DNA of 64,000 bases from Faecalibacterium sp. (GCA_020025825.1 JAHHRL010000003.1:124001-188000); one strand, 5' to 3'. Positions 7,455-16,455 are shown, counted from the first letter of the stretch. Notes: generated from the sequence alone by a model not told the origin. Translations and numbers: made by a program.

Positions 7455-10400
7455 GGGTGTCCTCCTTTTCTGCCTTGTTTTGGGCATCCAAGTCCTTTGC
7501 GCTTTGCTCGCCCTGCTGCTCTACCTCATGGGCACGCACTGCTGCCAGATACTCTGCTGCATCGTCCAGCTCGGTATCCAAATCCTCATTGCCCACATCT
7601 ACGTTCAGCGGGGGACGCTTAAACAGGATATCATACATTACAGGCACGATGTACAGGGTCATAATGGTTGCATACAGCAGGCCGCTGGCAATTACCACTG
7701 CCATGCCGCCGCCCAGCTGGCTGCCCATATCGTCGCCAAAAATAAGCTGTGCCATTGCCAAGATGGTTGTAAGGGCTGTCATAAAGATAGGACGCATACG
7801 GGTGCAGCCTGCGGCTATCAAAGCGGGGCGGCGCTCCATACCGCCGATACGCAGCTGGTTTGTATAGTCCACAAACACGATGCCGTTATTAACGACTGTA
7901 CCCATCAGCACCAAGAAGCCCATCAGCGACAGCATACTCAGCTGCTGCCCATAAGCCATCAAACCAAGCAGACCGCCTGTAAATGCCAGCGGAACCGTAA
8001 ACAGCACGATAAACGGTGACAGCAGGCTTTGGAACTGTGCCACCATCACCAGATACACGAAAATCAGTGCAACCAGCATCAGCTGGGACATCTGGGTAAT
8101 CATCTCGTTAACCTGTTTGGTTTCGCCGCCAAAGCGAATACTATAGCCGTCCGGCAAACTGCCGGACTGGATATACTCATCCAGCTTATGCTCCAGCGTG
8201 CGGGACAGCAGCGCTGTGTTGTAGCCCGGCTCGGTTTTTGCTGTAACATTGATGAAACGCTGCTGGTTTTCACGATGCACTGTACCCACGCTGGTGGTAT
8301 ACTCCATCGCTGCAAATTCCCGCAGGAAGTGCTCCTCCGTTTTCTGCATTCCCATATCGTCCATTACCGTACAGGAGAAGGGGATGTCCATAAGGTTTTC
8401 CACGGTGACAGGGTTTGTTACGTCCTGAATACTCACCCGCATAGATACGCCGTCCACCGTAATATTGGTGGAGGCTGCGGTTGTGGTCAAACGCTGGCTG
8501 ATTTGCTGATACACCTGCGCAACCGTCAGGCCCCAGCGCATTGCCTTATCCCGGTCGATACGCAGCTGAATGGTTTGGTCGCCCGACTCCGCAATGCCGT
8601 TGGTAGCACCTGCAAAGCCCTCGATACCGTCTACCAGCTGGATAACATCCTCTGTAATCTTGGTGATGGTATCCAAGTTGGAGCCATATACAGACAGGGA
8701 CAAGCCGCTGCCCATCATGGCGCTCATATCAGACATACCGCCTGCACTGGCCTCAATTGTATACTCCGCCGGGTTTGCAATGGCTTCCAAGTCCTCGCAA
8801 ATCCGATTGATTTCCGCTGCGCCGGGGTTTTCCTTTTCTGTTGTAACATAGCAGATATAACTGCCATAGCTGCCGTTTGTACTGATGCCTGTTAAGCCGC
8901 CGACCATACCCATGGTAGAGCCTGCGTCCATAATGCCCACATCTTTTATTCCTTCCACTTGCAGCATGGCATCCATAGCCTTATCCATTGCCGCATAGGA
9001 ACCTGCCCGGTCCAAATCCTCGTTGGTAAACACGTTTACCTCGATTTCGTTGGAGGTCATGGGCGGCAGAATCACAATCCCCATAACCGCTACACGATAC
9101 ATACAGAACACCAGCAGGCCGCCGGCAATTGTAAGCGGCACCGCTTTATGGCGCAGGCACCACTCCAGCGATTTACCGTAAGCTGCCTGCACCTTTTCAA
9201 ACAAGGGGTGGGCATGGTCCTTGCTCTTGCGCAAAACCGTACTGCCCGCTGCGGGAACTACCGTCATCGCCACAATCAAAGAGGCCATCAGGCAATAGGT
9301 GATTGCCAGACCCATGGGCATCAGCAGCTCACGCACTGTACCGGCGGTAAACACCATCGGCAGGAACACGCAAACTGTGGTAAGGGTACTTGCAATAATA
9401 GAGCCTGCAACCTGTTTTGTGCCCTGCACAGCCGCACGGGCCGCAGGTACACCACGGGCACGCAAACGATAGATATTTTCGATAACAACCACCGAGTTGT
9501 CCACCAGCATACCAATACCCAGTGCCAAACCGGAAAGGGTCATCATATTCAGCGACAGGTTTGAGAAGTACATCAGCACGATGGCAAACAACACGCTTAA
9601 CGGAATACTGATGCCTACAACCAGTGTGGGCTTGACATCCCGCAGGAACAACGCCAAAACAACAATGGCAAGCAGTGCGCCCAGCACCATACTGGAAACC
9701 ACGCTGTTTACAATCAGGGTAATGTAATCGCCCTGGTCCATCAAAACAACCGAGGAGAAGCCCTCGTGTTTTTCCTCCAGCTCCTCCAAGGCGGATTTAC
9801 ACTGGCGGGATACGTCGTTTGTGCCTGCGGTAGAGCCTTTATACACGCACAGAACAACAGCGCTGCCACCGTTCAGGCGCGCGTAACTATCCTGTGCATT
9901 ATCAATCACCGTAATATCCGCTACATCGGATATACGCACATCGCCAAGGCCCTCCACATGGCACAGCAGCGACTGGGCAATATCCTCGGCGCTGCCATAC
10001 TCCTGCCCGATTTTCAGCAGCCATGCAGTATCGTTTACATCATCAATGTAACCTGCGGGCATGGCAAAGTTTTGGGCATAAATCAAACCGGACAAGGTGG
10101 ACACATTCAGCAGCTTATCCAGATTTGCGTTTTTCAGTGCTTCGGTACGAGCGGTTTCGTATTGGGTACGGGATGCTTCCAGCTGGGTTTGGGCTGCAAG
10201 CAGCTGATTTTGTGCTGTAGAAAAGCCCACTGCGGCCTCCAGCTGTGCCTGACTCAGGCCACCAATCATACCCTTTAATGCCTCTGCCAGCTGGGGCATT
10301 TTCTGCGCCAAGGCAGAGAGTTTTTCCAGCGTGCCGTAAACATCATCCAGCATACCGGAAATTCCCTTAGGCTGTACATCTGTGCCCAACAACTGCACAC

Positions 10401-11550
10401 GGAAAGGTGCCTTTGCTGCCAGATTTTCCGCCGACTGGGACGGTGCAGGCGTGGATTCCGGCACGAGGGTTGGGGGAGGTGTGGGCATAGGCGCTGCTGT
10501 GGGCATGGGTGCCGGGGTAGGCAGCGGAGCAGGTGCTGAGGTGGGCTGCGCCCCTAACTGGCCTAAAACCGTATTCAGGTTTTGCTGAATCCGTGCAATC
10601 AGTACGGGAATCTGCGCTATTTCCTCAGGAGACGCAGTGCCGTTTTCTGCTTTTTCCAACAGGCTGCGCAAGGTGTGCATATCGGCAAGCACCCCATCCA
10701 GTGCCTGCACCGATTCCGATTGGTTTGCCGCATCACGCAGCTTTTCCACCTGTGCCAACAGCTGGTCCAGCACCTGCTTTATTTGTGCTGCCTGCTGGGT
10801 GATTTGACCTTGTACCGGCCCCATTACACCTGATGCCATCATGGAACCGAAAGCGGCTTTTTGCTGCTCCAGTGCAGCCTTGCCGTCCTTTACGGTTTTT
10901 TCCGCTTTATCCAGCTCTCGTTTTGCCTGTGCCAGCTTTTTATCGGTCTGTGCCAGAATTTCATCATTCAAGTCATCTATTTTTTGCTTGTTCAAATCCA
11001 CTTGAATGCTTTTTTCCACCAAGCCTACGGTGGAGACGCTTGCCACACCCGGCTGACGCTCGATATAGGGCACTACTTCATCCCGCACAAAGGTACTGTT
11101 CTGGTAAATATCGTAGCCCTCTTTGCCTACGCCCAAATACATGGTTGCCATCATGTCGGGGCTTATTTCGATAATAGAGGGTGTACCACAGGTTTCGGGC
11201 AGGCTGGCCGAGGTATTTTGCACCGCACTGGACACCTTTACCATAGCGGAGTCCATATTGGTATCTTCCTCAAATTCCAGCTGCACCATCGAAACATTTT
11301 CCGATGAAGTAGAATACACATTTGTTACGCCGGAAACGGTTCCCAAGCTGCTTTCCAGCAGTTGGGTCACTTCCACCTCTACTTTTTCCGGGCTGGCACC
11401 CGGATAGGCGGTAACAATCATCATATAGGGCAGATTGATGGGCGGCAAAAGGTCGGCTGTCATATTTGTCAGCGATACAAAACCAAGCACCAAAACCATC
11501 AATACTGCCACCAAAACAGTATAGGGCTTTTTTACACTAAAACGTTCCAT
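7447..11550 (-). CDS. Giant RND-superfamily efflux permease with coiled-coil and proline-rich insert
   Basis: Proton-driven resistance-nodulation-division exporter resembling AcrB/SwrC, 1367 residues against about 1040 for usual relatives. One transmembrane helix at about 12-28, two large extracytoplasmic loops, and the proton-relay helix with LVDNSVVVIENI are visible. Residues about 200-475 are extra: helical heptad-like stretches (200-330), a linker very rich in Pro, Ala and Thr (about 337-372), and more helices (400-475). They sit between VDLNKQKIDDL and QNFAMPAGYI, i.e. in the docking-domain region of AcrB. Start 11550 is chosen over 11580 because it begins at the conserved MERFSVKKP. No adaptor or outer-membrane gene is nearby. 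The TetR gene overlaps its end by eight bases. Confidence 0.93.
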   Translation of the reverse strand: MERFSVKKPYTVLVAVLMVLVLGFVSLTNMTADLLPPINLPYMMIVTAYPGASPEKVEVEVTQLLESSLGTVSGVTNVYSTSSENVSMVQLEFEEDTNMDSAMVKVSSAVQNTSASLPETCGTPSIIEISPDMMATMYLGVGKEGYDIYQNSTFVRDEVVPYIERQPGVASVSTVGLVEKSIQVDLNKQKIDDLNDEILAQTDKKLAQAKRELDKAEKTVKDGKAALEQQKAAFGSMMASGVMGPVQGQITQQAAQIKQVLDQLLAQVEKLRDAANQSESVQALDGVLADMHTLRSLLEKAENGTASPEEIAQIPVLIARIQQNLNTVLGQLGAQPTSAPAPLPTPAPMPTAAPMPTPPPTLVPESTPAPSQSAENLAAKAPFRVQLLGTDVQPKGISGMLDDVYGTLEKLSALAQKMPQLAEALKGMIGGLSQAQLEAAVGFSTAQNQLLAAQTQLEASRTQYETARTEALKNANLDKLLNVSTLSGLIYAQNFAMPAGYIDDVNDTAWLLKIGQEYGSAEDIAQSLLCHVEGLGDVRISDVADITVIDNAQDSYARLNGGSAVVLCVYKGSTAGTNDVSRQCKSALEELEEKHEGFSSVVLMDQGDYITLIVNSVVSSMVLGALLAIVVLALFLRDVKPTLVVGISIPLSVLFAIVLMYFSNLSLNMMTLSGLALGIGMLVDNSVVVIENIYRLRARGVPAARAAVQGTKQVAGSIIASTLTTVCVFLPMVFTAGTVRELLMPMGLAITYCLMASLIVAMTVVPAAGSTVLRKSKDHAHPLFEKVQAAYGKSLEWCLRHKAVPLTIAGGLLVFCMYRVAVMGIVILPPMTSNEIEVNVFTNEDLDRAGSYAAMDKAMDAMLQVEGIKDVGIMDAGSTMGMVGGLTGISTNGSYGSYICYVTTEKENPGAAEINRICEDLEAIANPAEYTIEASAGGMSDMSAMMGSGLSLSVYGSNLDTITKITEDVIQLVDGIEGFAGATNGIAESGDQTIQLRIDRDKAMRWGLTVAQVYQQISQRLTTTAASTNITVDGVSMRVSIQDVTNPVTVENLMDIPFSCTVMDDMGMQKTEEHFLREFAAMEYTTSVGTVHRENQQRFINVTAKTEPGYNTALLSRTLEHKLDEYIQSGSLPDGYSIRFGGETKQVNEMITQMSQLMLVALIFVYLVMVAQFQSLLSPFIVLFTVPLAFTGGLLGLMAYGQQLSMLSLMGFLVLMGTVVNNGIVFVDYTNQLRIGGMERRPALIAAGCTRMRPIFMTALTTILAMAQLIFGDDMGSQLGGGMAVVIASGLLYATIMTLYIVPVMYDILFKRPPLNVDVGNEDLDTELDDAAEYLAAVRAHEVEQQGEQSAKDLDAQNKAEKEDTHA

Positions 11551-11581
11551 AGGGGAGAGGTCCTTTCCAATCCTGCACATT

Positions 11582-11601
11582 CCGACCGACCGGTCGGTCG
11601 G
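11582..11601. promoter_or_regulatory. 20-bp perfect palindrome, likely TetR operator
   Basis: CCGACCGACC followed by its exact reverse complement, built from repeated CCGA/TCGG units. It starts about ten bases downstream of the expected transcription start of the efflux operon, where bound repressor would block transcription. This shape is common for TetR-family operators. Confidence 0.82.
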
Positions 11602-11618
11602 GTTTTATCATCGGCTTG

Positions 11619-11647
11619 ATTATACGCCTGCCACCTCCTTGATACAA
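11619..11647 (-). promoter_or_regulatory. Promoter of the efflux/TetR operon
   Basis: Perfect TATAAT at 11619-11624 on the minus strand with a weak -35 (TTGTAT) 17 bases upstream; the operator follows immediately. Confidence 0.65.
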
Positions 11648-11725
11648 TGAATTTTCTGTAAAGATACAGCTTCTTTTTTATGGTTCTTTTTGGCTATAAG
11701 GCTGGCTGCTGCATCTGCGCACAAA

Positions 11726-11776
11726 ACAAAACGGAGCGAGTGCCGTTTTGTAACACTCGCTCCGTTTTTATTTTTG
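11726..11776 (-). terminator. Terminator after the D,D-carboxypeptidase gene
   Basis: AAAACGGAGCGAGTG pairs with CACTCGCTCCGTTTT; T-rich on both sides, so it can act in either direction. Confidence 0.88.
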
Positions 11777-11777
11777 T

Positions 11778-13121
11778 TTAATGGGTATATGTTTTGCTGC
11801 GGCGACGCTTTTTCTTAGATGCGCCGCTAAAGTTTTTCAGCACAGCCCAGTTTACCTGGCTGTGGCTCAACTGACCGGTAATATAACCCAGTGCAGCCAC
11901 CACTACCAACACTGCCGGCACCAATGCCAATGCCTGCAATCCGCCCTTGAGCATAGCGGATTCATACTCGATTTGGGTAACCAGCGGCACACGGCCTACC
12001 TCTTTGCCGTCCAAAGTAAGCACTGCCGTACCTACTTCCTCGCCTTTATGCAAGGGAGCCTTCAGCTCCTCGGCAACTTCCATTTTAACTTCCAGCTTTG
12101 CGTCTGCATAGGTGTTTACCACCAGCTCGTTTGCTGCGTGCAGGGCTGCGGTGCTACTTTCGTCGCAGCCACGCAGGGCAACCTCGCCAACCATATCTCC
12201 CTTGGAAATCAAGGTACGGTCGTAATAGCGGCTGCGCAGCCAATCCAGCAGGGCGGCTGCCTCCTGATACACATAAAAGTTTTCGCCCTTTTTCTCTTTT
12301 TTAGCGCCCAGAATAACCAGCATATAGTTGTGGCCTTCGTGGCTGAGGCTTGTAATATAGCAGCGGCCTGCCAAGGTGGTAAAACCGGTTTTAATGCCGG
12401 ATACACCCTCGTAGTAATAACCGCTTTGCTGGTCCAGCATCAGGTTTGAGGGCTTCAGCTCACGGGGCTCGGTATGCTTATTATTGGCAGGTACGGTATA
12501 CTGCACGGTATTGGCAATTTCCATATACTGGGGATTTTGATAGCAGGCGGTAGCAATCTTGACCAAGTCCTGCGCAGTAGATACGTTGCCTTGGTCGTAC
12601 AAGCCATGCACACAGCTGAAAACCGTATCGGTGCAGCCAAGCTCTGCCGCACGCTGGTTCATCTTATCTATAAACGCTGCGGTGCTGCCGTTTCCAAAAT
12701 AATCCGCCAGCGTACTGGTTGCGTCATTTGCGCTGGCCACCAAAACACCGTACAGCAAATCAATCATGCGGATTTCTTCGCCGATTTTCAGGTTCATGCC
12801 GGAGCCATTTGCATTTTGAATATCCTTAAACTCCTGCGTCAAACGGTCGGGCACTACAATTGTTTTTTGCAGGTCCTCGCCGCTTTCCAACACCAGCAAA
12901 GCCGTTATCATTTTCGTAAGGCTTGCTATGTATCGGGATTTATCTCCGTTTTGGTCCAGCAGAACGGTACCCTCGTCAATATCCACCAAGTAAACGGTTT
13001 CGTCCTGCATACTGGTAGTAATGGGCATATCGTATGCCGCACTTGCCGGCAGTGCTGCGCCAACCGCCACAACCAGTGTTAAACACAAGGCTGCCAGCCG
13101 AGTAAGCCATTTTCCTTTCAT
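11778..13121 (-). CDS. D-alanyl-D-alanine carboxypeptidase (penicillin-binding protein 5 family)
   Basis: Trims the terminal D-Ala of peptidoglycan stem peptides outside the membrane. 447 residues. The signal peptide (1-28, ending PASAA) is followed by the serine acyl-enzyme domain: SLTK at 67-70, SAN at 130-132, KTG at 244-246. A C-terminal all-beta PBP5_C-like region follows, then a hydrophobic helix near 400-422 and a very basic tail (SKKKRRRSK). That helix replaces the amphipathic anchor of E. coli PBP5, so the protein is probably held by a true membrane segment. Start 13121 has AGGAG eight bases upstream. Confidence 0.94.
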   Translation of the reverse strand: MKGKWLTRLAALCLTLVVAVGAALPASAAYDMPITTSMQDETVYLVDIDEGTVLLDQNGDKSRYIASLTKMITALLVLESGEDLQKTIVVPDRLTQEFKDIQNANGSGMNLKIGEEIRMIDLLYGVLVASANDATSTLADYFGNGSTAAFIDKMNQRAAELGCTDTVFSCVHGLYDQGNVSTAQDLVKIATACYQNPQYMEIANTVQYTVPANNKHTEPRELKPSNLMLDQQSGYYYEGVSGIKTGFTTLAGRCYITSLSHEGHNYMLVILGAKKEKKGENFYVYQEAAALLDWLRSRYYDRTLISKGDMVGEVALRGCDESSTAALHAANELVVNTYADAKLEVKMEVAEELKAPLHKGEEVGTAVLTLDGKEVGRVPLVTQIEYESAMLKGGLQALALVPAVLVVVAALGYITGQLSHSQVNWAVLKNFSGASKKKRRRSKTYTH

Positions 13122-13183
13122 GCAATCTACTCCTTTATATTTTCCGGGCAATTTTCTACATCCCTTTAGGCAATCTACTTGTA

Positions 13184-13192
13184 AGAATACCA
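13184..13192 (-). promoter_or_regulatory. Extended -10 promoter of the D,D-carboxypeptidase gene
   Basis: TGGTATTCT on the minus strand, about 60 bases before the start codon; -35 unclear. Confidence 0.45.
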
Positions 13193-13247
13193 CAAAACCT
13201 TGCAAAGGGAAAGCGCATAATTCTTGCCTGTATGCGCCTATATACAT

Positions 13248-13284
13248 GAAAAAGCCCCCTGCGCTTGCGGTACGCAGGGGGCTT
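13248..13284 (-). terminator. Terminator hairpin between birA and the carboxypeptidase gene
   Basis: GCCCCCTGCG pairs with CGCAGGGGGC, followed on the minus strand by TTTTT. It lies 160 bases after the birA stop and most likely ends that operon. Confidence 0.8.
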
Positions 13285-13321
13285 CATTGCTTGGGGTATT
13301 TGCTTGGTGTGAGGAGGAATC

Positions 13322-13390
13322 ATGTGCAAGGTATCGGTTGCGGCTCCGATCCTTGTGCTTTTAGTATACCTGCCACCATTGAGTAATTAG
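13322..13390 (+). CDS. Possible 22-residue hydrophobic small protein
   Basis: Plus-strand reading frame MCKVSVAAPILVLLVYLPPL-SN with GAGGAGG five bases before the ATG. Residues 5-20 are hydrophobic enough to enter a membrane. It lies in the otherwise empty gap between the minus-strand birA and carboxypeptidase genes. The same bases form an imperfect hairpin (CAAGG/CCTTG and TCGG/CCGA), so the stretch could equally be a noncoding element. I do not recognise it, and no clear promoter is visible on the plus strand. Confidence 0.25.
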   Translation: MCKVSVAAPILVLLVYLPPLSN

Positions 13391-13443
13391 TTAATTGGGT
13401 GTGAAGAATTTGTAAAAACGGGACGTCAATCTACAGATAATTT

Positions 13444-14187
13444 TCACAAATTGCCGTAAATGCCCTTTACGGACACTTCCCCTGTAAAAATTTCTCGTTC
13501 GCCCGTTTCATTTTTAACGATAAGCCGACCGGTTTCGTCCACATCCGCACAGACACCGCTGTCGGTTTTTTCCCCGTTTGTCCAGGTAACAGTTCTGCCT
13601 AAATTGATACACGCCGCACAGTAATCCGCACGCAGCGGTGCAAAGCCTTCCTGCGAAAATGCCGGCAGGCGAGCGGACAACTGGCCTGTAATTTGTTCTG
13701 CCAATGCAGGGATGTCTTTTTTGGGGTTTACTGCTGTGCCTTGGGTTGCAAGCGAGCCTGCGTAGGGCAGGCTTTGCGCTGCAAAGTGTGCCTCGTTTTG
13801 TGCCAGATTGATGCCGACACCCAGCACCCACACCCGACCCAAAGGGGTTTCGGTGCTTTCGCACAGGATACCTGCAATCTTTTTGCCGTTCAGCAGCAAA
13901 TCGTTCGGCCATTTAATTTGGCAGGCAGCACCAAATTGTTTTTGAAGGGCATCTGCCACCACAATACTCATCAGCTGGGGGAGTGTTTCCGGCTGAACAA
14001 GCGGCTGGCTTACCACGGCGGTATAATACAGTGCCTGACCGGCAGCATTTTCCCACCGGCGGCCCAGCCTGCCTCGACCGCCCACTTGGTCTGCTGTATA
14101 AACGGCACCAAAGGGCACCAGCTGTGCATAGTTTTTCTTCGCCCAAGAATTGGTACTATCGCATTGCTCCAGATATTCTATCCGCAT
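13444..14187 (-). CDS. birA: Biotin--[acetyl-CoA-carboxylase] ligase, monofunctional type
   Basis: Attaches biotin to carrier proteins through biotinyl-AMP. 247 residues. GGRGRLGRRW at 36-45 is the adenylate-binding loop; KWPNDLLLNGKKIAGIL at 92-108 carries the catalytic lysine region. The N-terminal helix-turn-helix of E. coli BirA is missing, so it is not expected to repress biotin genes. It follows the phosphoesterase gene by 33 bases and is probably the last gene of the trmN6-rsmI-phosphoesterase-birA run. Confidence 0.94.
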   Translation of the reverse strand: MRIEYLEQCDSTNSWAKKNYAQLVPFGAVYTADQVGGRGRLGRRWENAAGQALYYTAVVSQPLVQPETLPQLMSIVVADALQKQFGAACQIKWPNDLLLNGKKIAGILCESTETPLGRVWVLGVGINLAQNEAHFAAQSLPYAGSLATQGTAVNPKKDIPALAEQITGQLSARLPAFSQEGFAPLRADYCAACINLGRTVTWTNGEKTDSGVCADVDETGRLIVKNETGEREIFTGEVSVKGIYGNL

Positions 14188-14220
14188 GATACAACACCCC
14201 CCAAAAGGCTTTTTCGGCCT

Positions 14221-14718
14221 TTACTGCTCTGTCGGGCCGGGCACAAACTTATGCTCTGCCGAAATGATTTTGCCGTCCTCTACCAGAATTACACCATAGG
14301 TATCCATACCACTGTAGGTGCGCCCGCAGGAACCGGGGTTAAACAGCAGCACACCGTCACGCTCCTCGCAGCAAGCGTGGTGCGTATGCCCAAATAAGGC
14401 TACGTCTGCACCACGTACTTTGGCCGCCTGTGCAATGGTATCCAAATCGTATTTTACGCCATACGCATGTCCATGTGTATAGAAGAACAAGACCTTTTCA
14501 AACGCAGCCAGGCCCTCGCCGGGTTCCAGCACGTTATAATCGCAGTTACCTGCCACGCCATACAGCCGTGCGTTGCCTGCAAACGGCGCTGCACGGTCAA
14601 AATCCCGCAGGCCGTCACCCAGAAAAATCACCGCATTCATATCTTTTTCTGCCTTAAAAATGCGCTCCAGAGCAGATACAACGCCGTGGCTATCGCTGCA
14701 GATAATCAGCTTGGTCAT
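14221..14718 (-). CDS. YfcE/MJ0936-type metallophosphoesterase
   Basis: Small calcineurin-like phosphodiesterase of 165 residues that uses two divalent metals. All ligand motifs are present: CSDSHG at 7-12, LGDGLRD at about 33-39, AGNCDY near 56, THGHAYG near 82, and GHTHHACC near 112. The natural substrate of this family is uncertain (E. coli YfcE hydrolyses phosphodiester model substrates). Its start overlaps the stop of rsmI by four bases (ATGA), so it is coupled to rsmI. Confidence 0.9.
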   Translation of the reverse strand: MTKLIICSDSHGVVSALERIFKAEKDMNAVIFLGDGLRDFDRAAPFAGNARLYGVAGNCDYNVLEPGEGLAAFEKVLFFYTHGHAYGVKYDLDTIAQAAKVRGADVALFGHTHHACCEERDGVLLFNPGSCGRTYSGMDTYGVILVEDGKIISAEHKFVPGPTEQ

Positions 14719-15563
14719 GCTTCCTCCTCATTTTGTGCCAGCAAGGCACGGTAAATCTCACTTTTTGCAAACGGTGTACCCTTTGCAGCCTCACGTGCAG
14801 CGGCACTTGCGGGCATACCCTCGTTTTCCATCAGGGCACGTGCGTGTGCGGTAACACCTTCCAGTGTTTGTGCTGCTTCGGCATCCGCCTGCTCAGCACC
14901 TGCCATAACCAGCACATACTCGCCACGGGGGGCATTCTCTTTATAATATGCCTCTGCTTCGCCCAATGTGGTTTTGGTTACTTCCTCGTGCAGTTTTGTC
15001 AGCTCTCGGCACAGGGTAATGCTGCGCTGTGCGCCAAATGCCTGACACAAATCCGCCAAAGTTGCACGCAGCTTATGGGGTGCTTCATAAAAAATGATGG
15101 TACGCTTTTCATGCAGCAGCTCCTCCAAACGTGCACGACGCTGGCGCTTATCCACGGGGATAAAGCCCTCAAACACCCAGCGGTCGGTTTTTTGGCCGGA
15201 CACTGCAAGGGCTGTAACCGCTGCGCTGGCAGCCGGCACCGGAACCACCGGAATGCCACGCTCCATAGCGTCACGCACAATCACCTCGCCGGGGTCGGAC
15301 ACGCAGGGCATACCGGCATCGCTGCACAGGGCGCAGCTTTCGCCGTCCATGATACGCTGCAAAATAGCCTCACCTTTTTGCAGGGCGTGCTCGTAGTAAC
15401 TGACCAGCGGCTTTTTCAGGCCCAAATGGTTCAGCAGTTTCAGGGTGACACGGGTATCCTCCGCAGCAATAAAATCCACCATACCAAAGGTAGCAGCTGC
15501 GCGTGGGGTCATATCCTCCAAATTACCGATGGGGGTTGCCACAATATATAATGTACCGGGCAT
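14715..15563 (-). CDS. rsmI: 16S rRNA 2'-O-ribose C1402 methyltransferase
   Basis: SAM-dependent methylation of C1402 in the ribosomal decoding centre. 282 residues. Tetrapyrrole-methylase fold markers: GTLYIVATPIGNLEDMT at 3-19, AAEDTR near 34, ALCSDAGMPCVSDPG near 79-93, VPVPAASAAVTALAVSG near 112. The equivalent Bacillus gene (yabC) follows yabB, and the same order occurs here with the trmN6-like gene 15 bases upstream. Confidence 0.96.
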   Translation of the reverse strand: MPGTLYIVATPIGNLEDMTPRAAATFGMVDFIAAEDTRVTLKLLNHLGLKKPLVSYYEHALQKGEAILQRIMDGESCALCSDAGMPCVSDPGEVIVRDAMERGIPVVPVPAASAAVTALAVSGQKTDRWVFEGFIPVDKRQRRARLEELLHEKRTIIFYEAPHKLRATLADLCQAFGAQRSITLCRELTKLHEEVTKTTLGEAEAYYKENAPRGEYVLVMAGAEQADAEAAQTLEGVTAHARALMENEGMPASAAAREAAKGTPFAKSEIYRALLAQNEEEA

Positions 15564-15578
15564 ATAATCAGCCTCCTA

Positions 15579-16271
15579 TCATTTATTTTTGGCAGCAGCG
15601 CCATACAATGCGGCACCTGCTGAAATCAGTATATCCGGCTCGACCAACAAACCCGGGCGGCGGTTTTTCTGTGCTTCCACCAGAAAAAGCCACGGTGCGC
15701 CGTCGGCCTTATTTTTTACCATTGCCAAACGCTTTGGCTCTAAGCGTACTGCCTGCAATGCGGCAAAAACCTCTGCCAGACGCTGGGGGCGGTGACACAT
15801 TGCAAAGCGGCCGCCGTCACGCAGCAAGCGGCTTGCACAGCGGCACACATCGTCCAGACTGCATTCTTTTTCGTGGCGGGCAGTGGCACGGGCACTATTT
15901 GTGCTTTGCTGGCCTGCTGTAAAATAGGGTGGGTTACAGGCTACCACGTCATAAAGCCCTGCGTCCTCCGGCTTCCAACTGCACAAATCGGTTAAAATCG
16001 GGGTAATGTGGGTCAGTTCATTTTCCAAAACGGTTTGCGCCAGCAGGGAAGATGCCTCCGGGGCAATTTCGACTGCCATGCAGGGGCCTCGATGTCCGCC
16101 ATCGTGCCACTCTAAGCTGACAATTCCGCAGCCACTGCACAAATCTACCGCACGCTGCGCCCGATGCGGCGGACAAAACCGTGCCAGCAGCAAAGCATCT
16201 GTACCAAAGCGATGGTCATCGCTGCAATACACCTGCGTTCCGTTTGTCAAAATCTCTGTTTTGTGGTCCAT
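15579..16271 (-). CDS. TrmN6/YabB-like N6-adenine tRNA methyltransferase
   Basis: Rossmann-type SAM methyltransferase of 230 residues. The SAM-binding motif VDLCSGCGIVSL lies at about 42-53 and the amino-methyltransferase motif NPPY at 113-116. In E. coli the relative TrmN6 methylates A37 of tRNA-Val; the substrate here is inferred from family and from the conserved holB-ricT-...-yabB-rsmI order. The start has AGGGGG ten bases upstream. A terminator-like hairpin lies 20 bases before that start. Confidence 0.88.
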   Translation of the reverse strand: MDHKTEILTNGTQVYCSDDHRFGTDALLLARFCPPHRAQRAVDLCSGCGIVSLEWHDGGHRGPCMAVEIAPEASSLLAQTVLENELTHITPILTDLCSWKPEDAGLYDVVACNPPYFTAGQQSTNSARATARHEKECSLDDVCRCASRLLRDGGRFAMCHRPQRLAEVFAALQAVRLEPKRLAMVKNKADGAPWLFLVEAQKNRRPGLLVEPDILISAGAALYGAAAKNK

Positions 16272-16290
16272 GCCAGCCCCCTAATACCAA

Positions 16291-16311
16291 AAAATAAGGG
16301 GCTTCAGCCCC
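16291..16311 (-). terminator. Attenuator-like hairpin in the trmN6-like leader
   Basis: Minus strand GGGGC-TGAA-GCCCC followed by TTATTTTTT. It begins about ten bases after the predicted transcription start of the promoter at 16328-16356 and ends 20 bases before the coding start, so most transcripts would stop unless read-through is controlled. Confidence 0.5.
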
Positions 16312-16327
16312 AGTTTAATCCATCCTT

Positions 16328-16356
16328 ATTATACACGCTATACGCATATTTTTCTA
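16328..16356 (-). promoter_or_regulatory. Promoter upstream of the trmN6-like gene
   Basis: TAGAAA (16351-16356), 17 bases, TATAAT (16328-16333) on the minus strand. Confidence 0.6.
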
Positions 16357-16390
16357 TGGGAAGCAGGTAGTTTCCTGCCTGGGTGATACA

Positions 16391-16425
16391 AAAAAATAGG
16401 GTGCACCCAATGGGTGCACCCTATC
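16391..16425 (-). terminator. Intrinsic terminator of the ferredoxin gene
   Basis: Minus strand ATAGGGTGCACCCA / TGGGTGCACCCTAT followed by a long T run. Confidence 0.93.
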
Positions 16426-16455
16426 TTGCTCATTTAAGCGTCTATCGGCTGCTAA

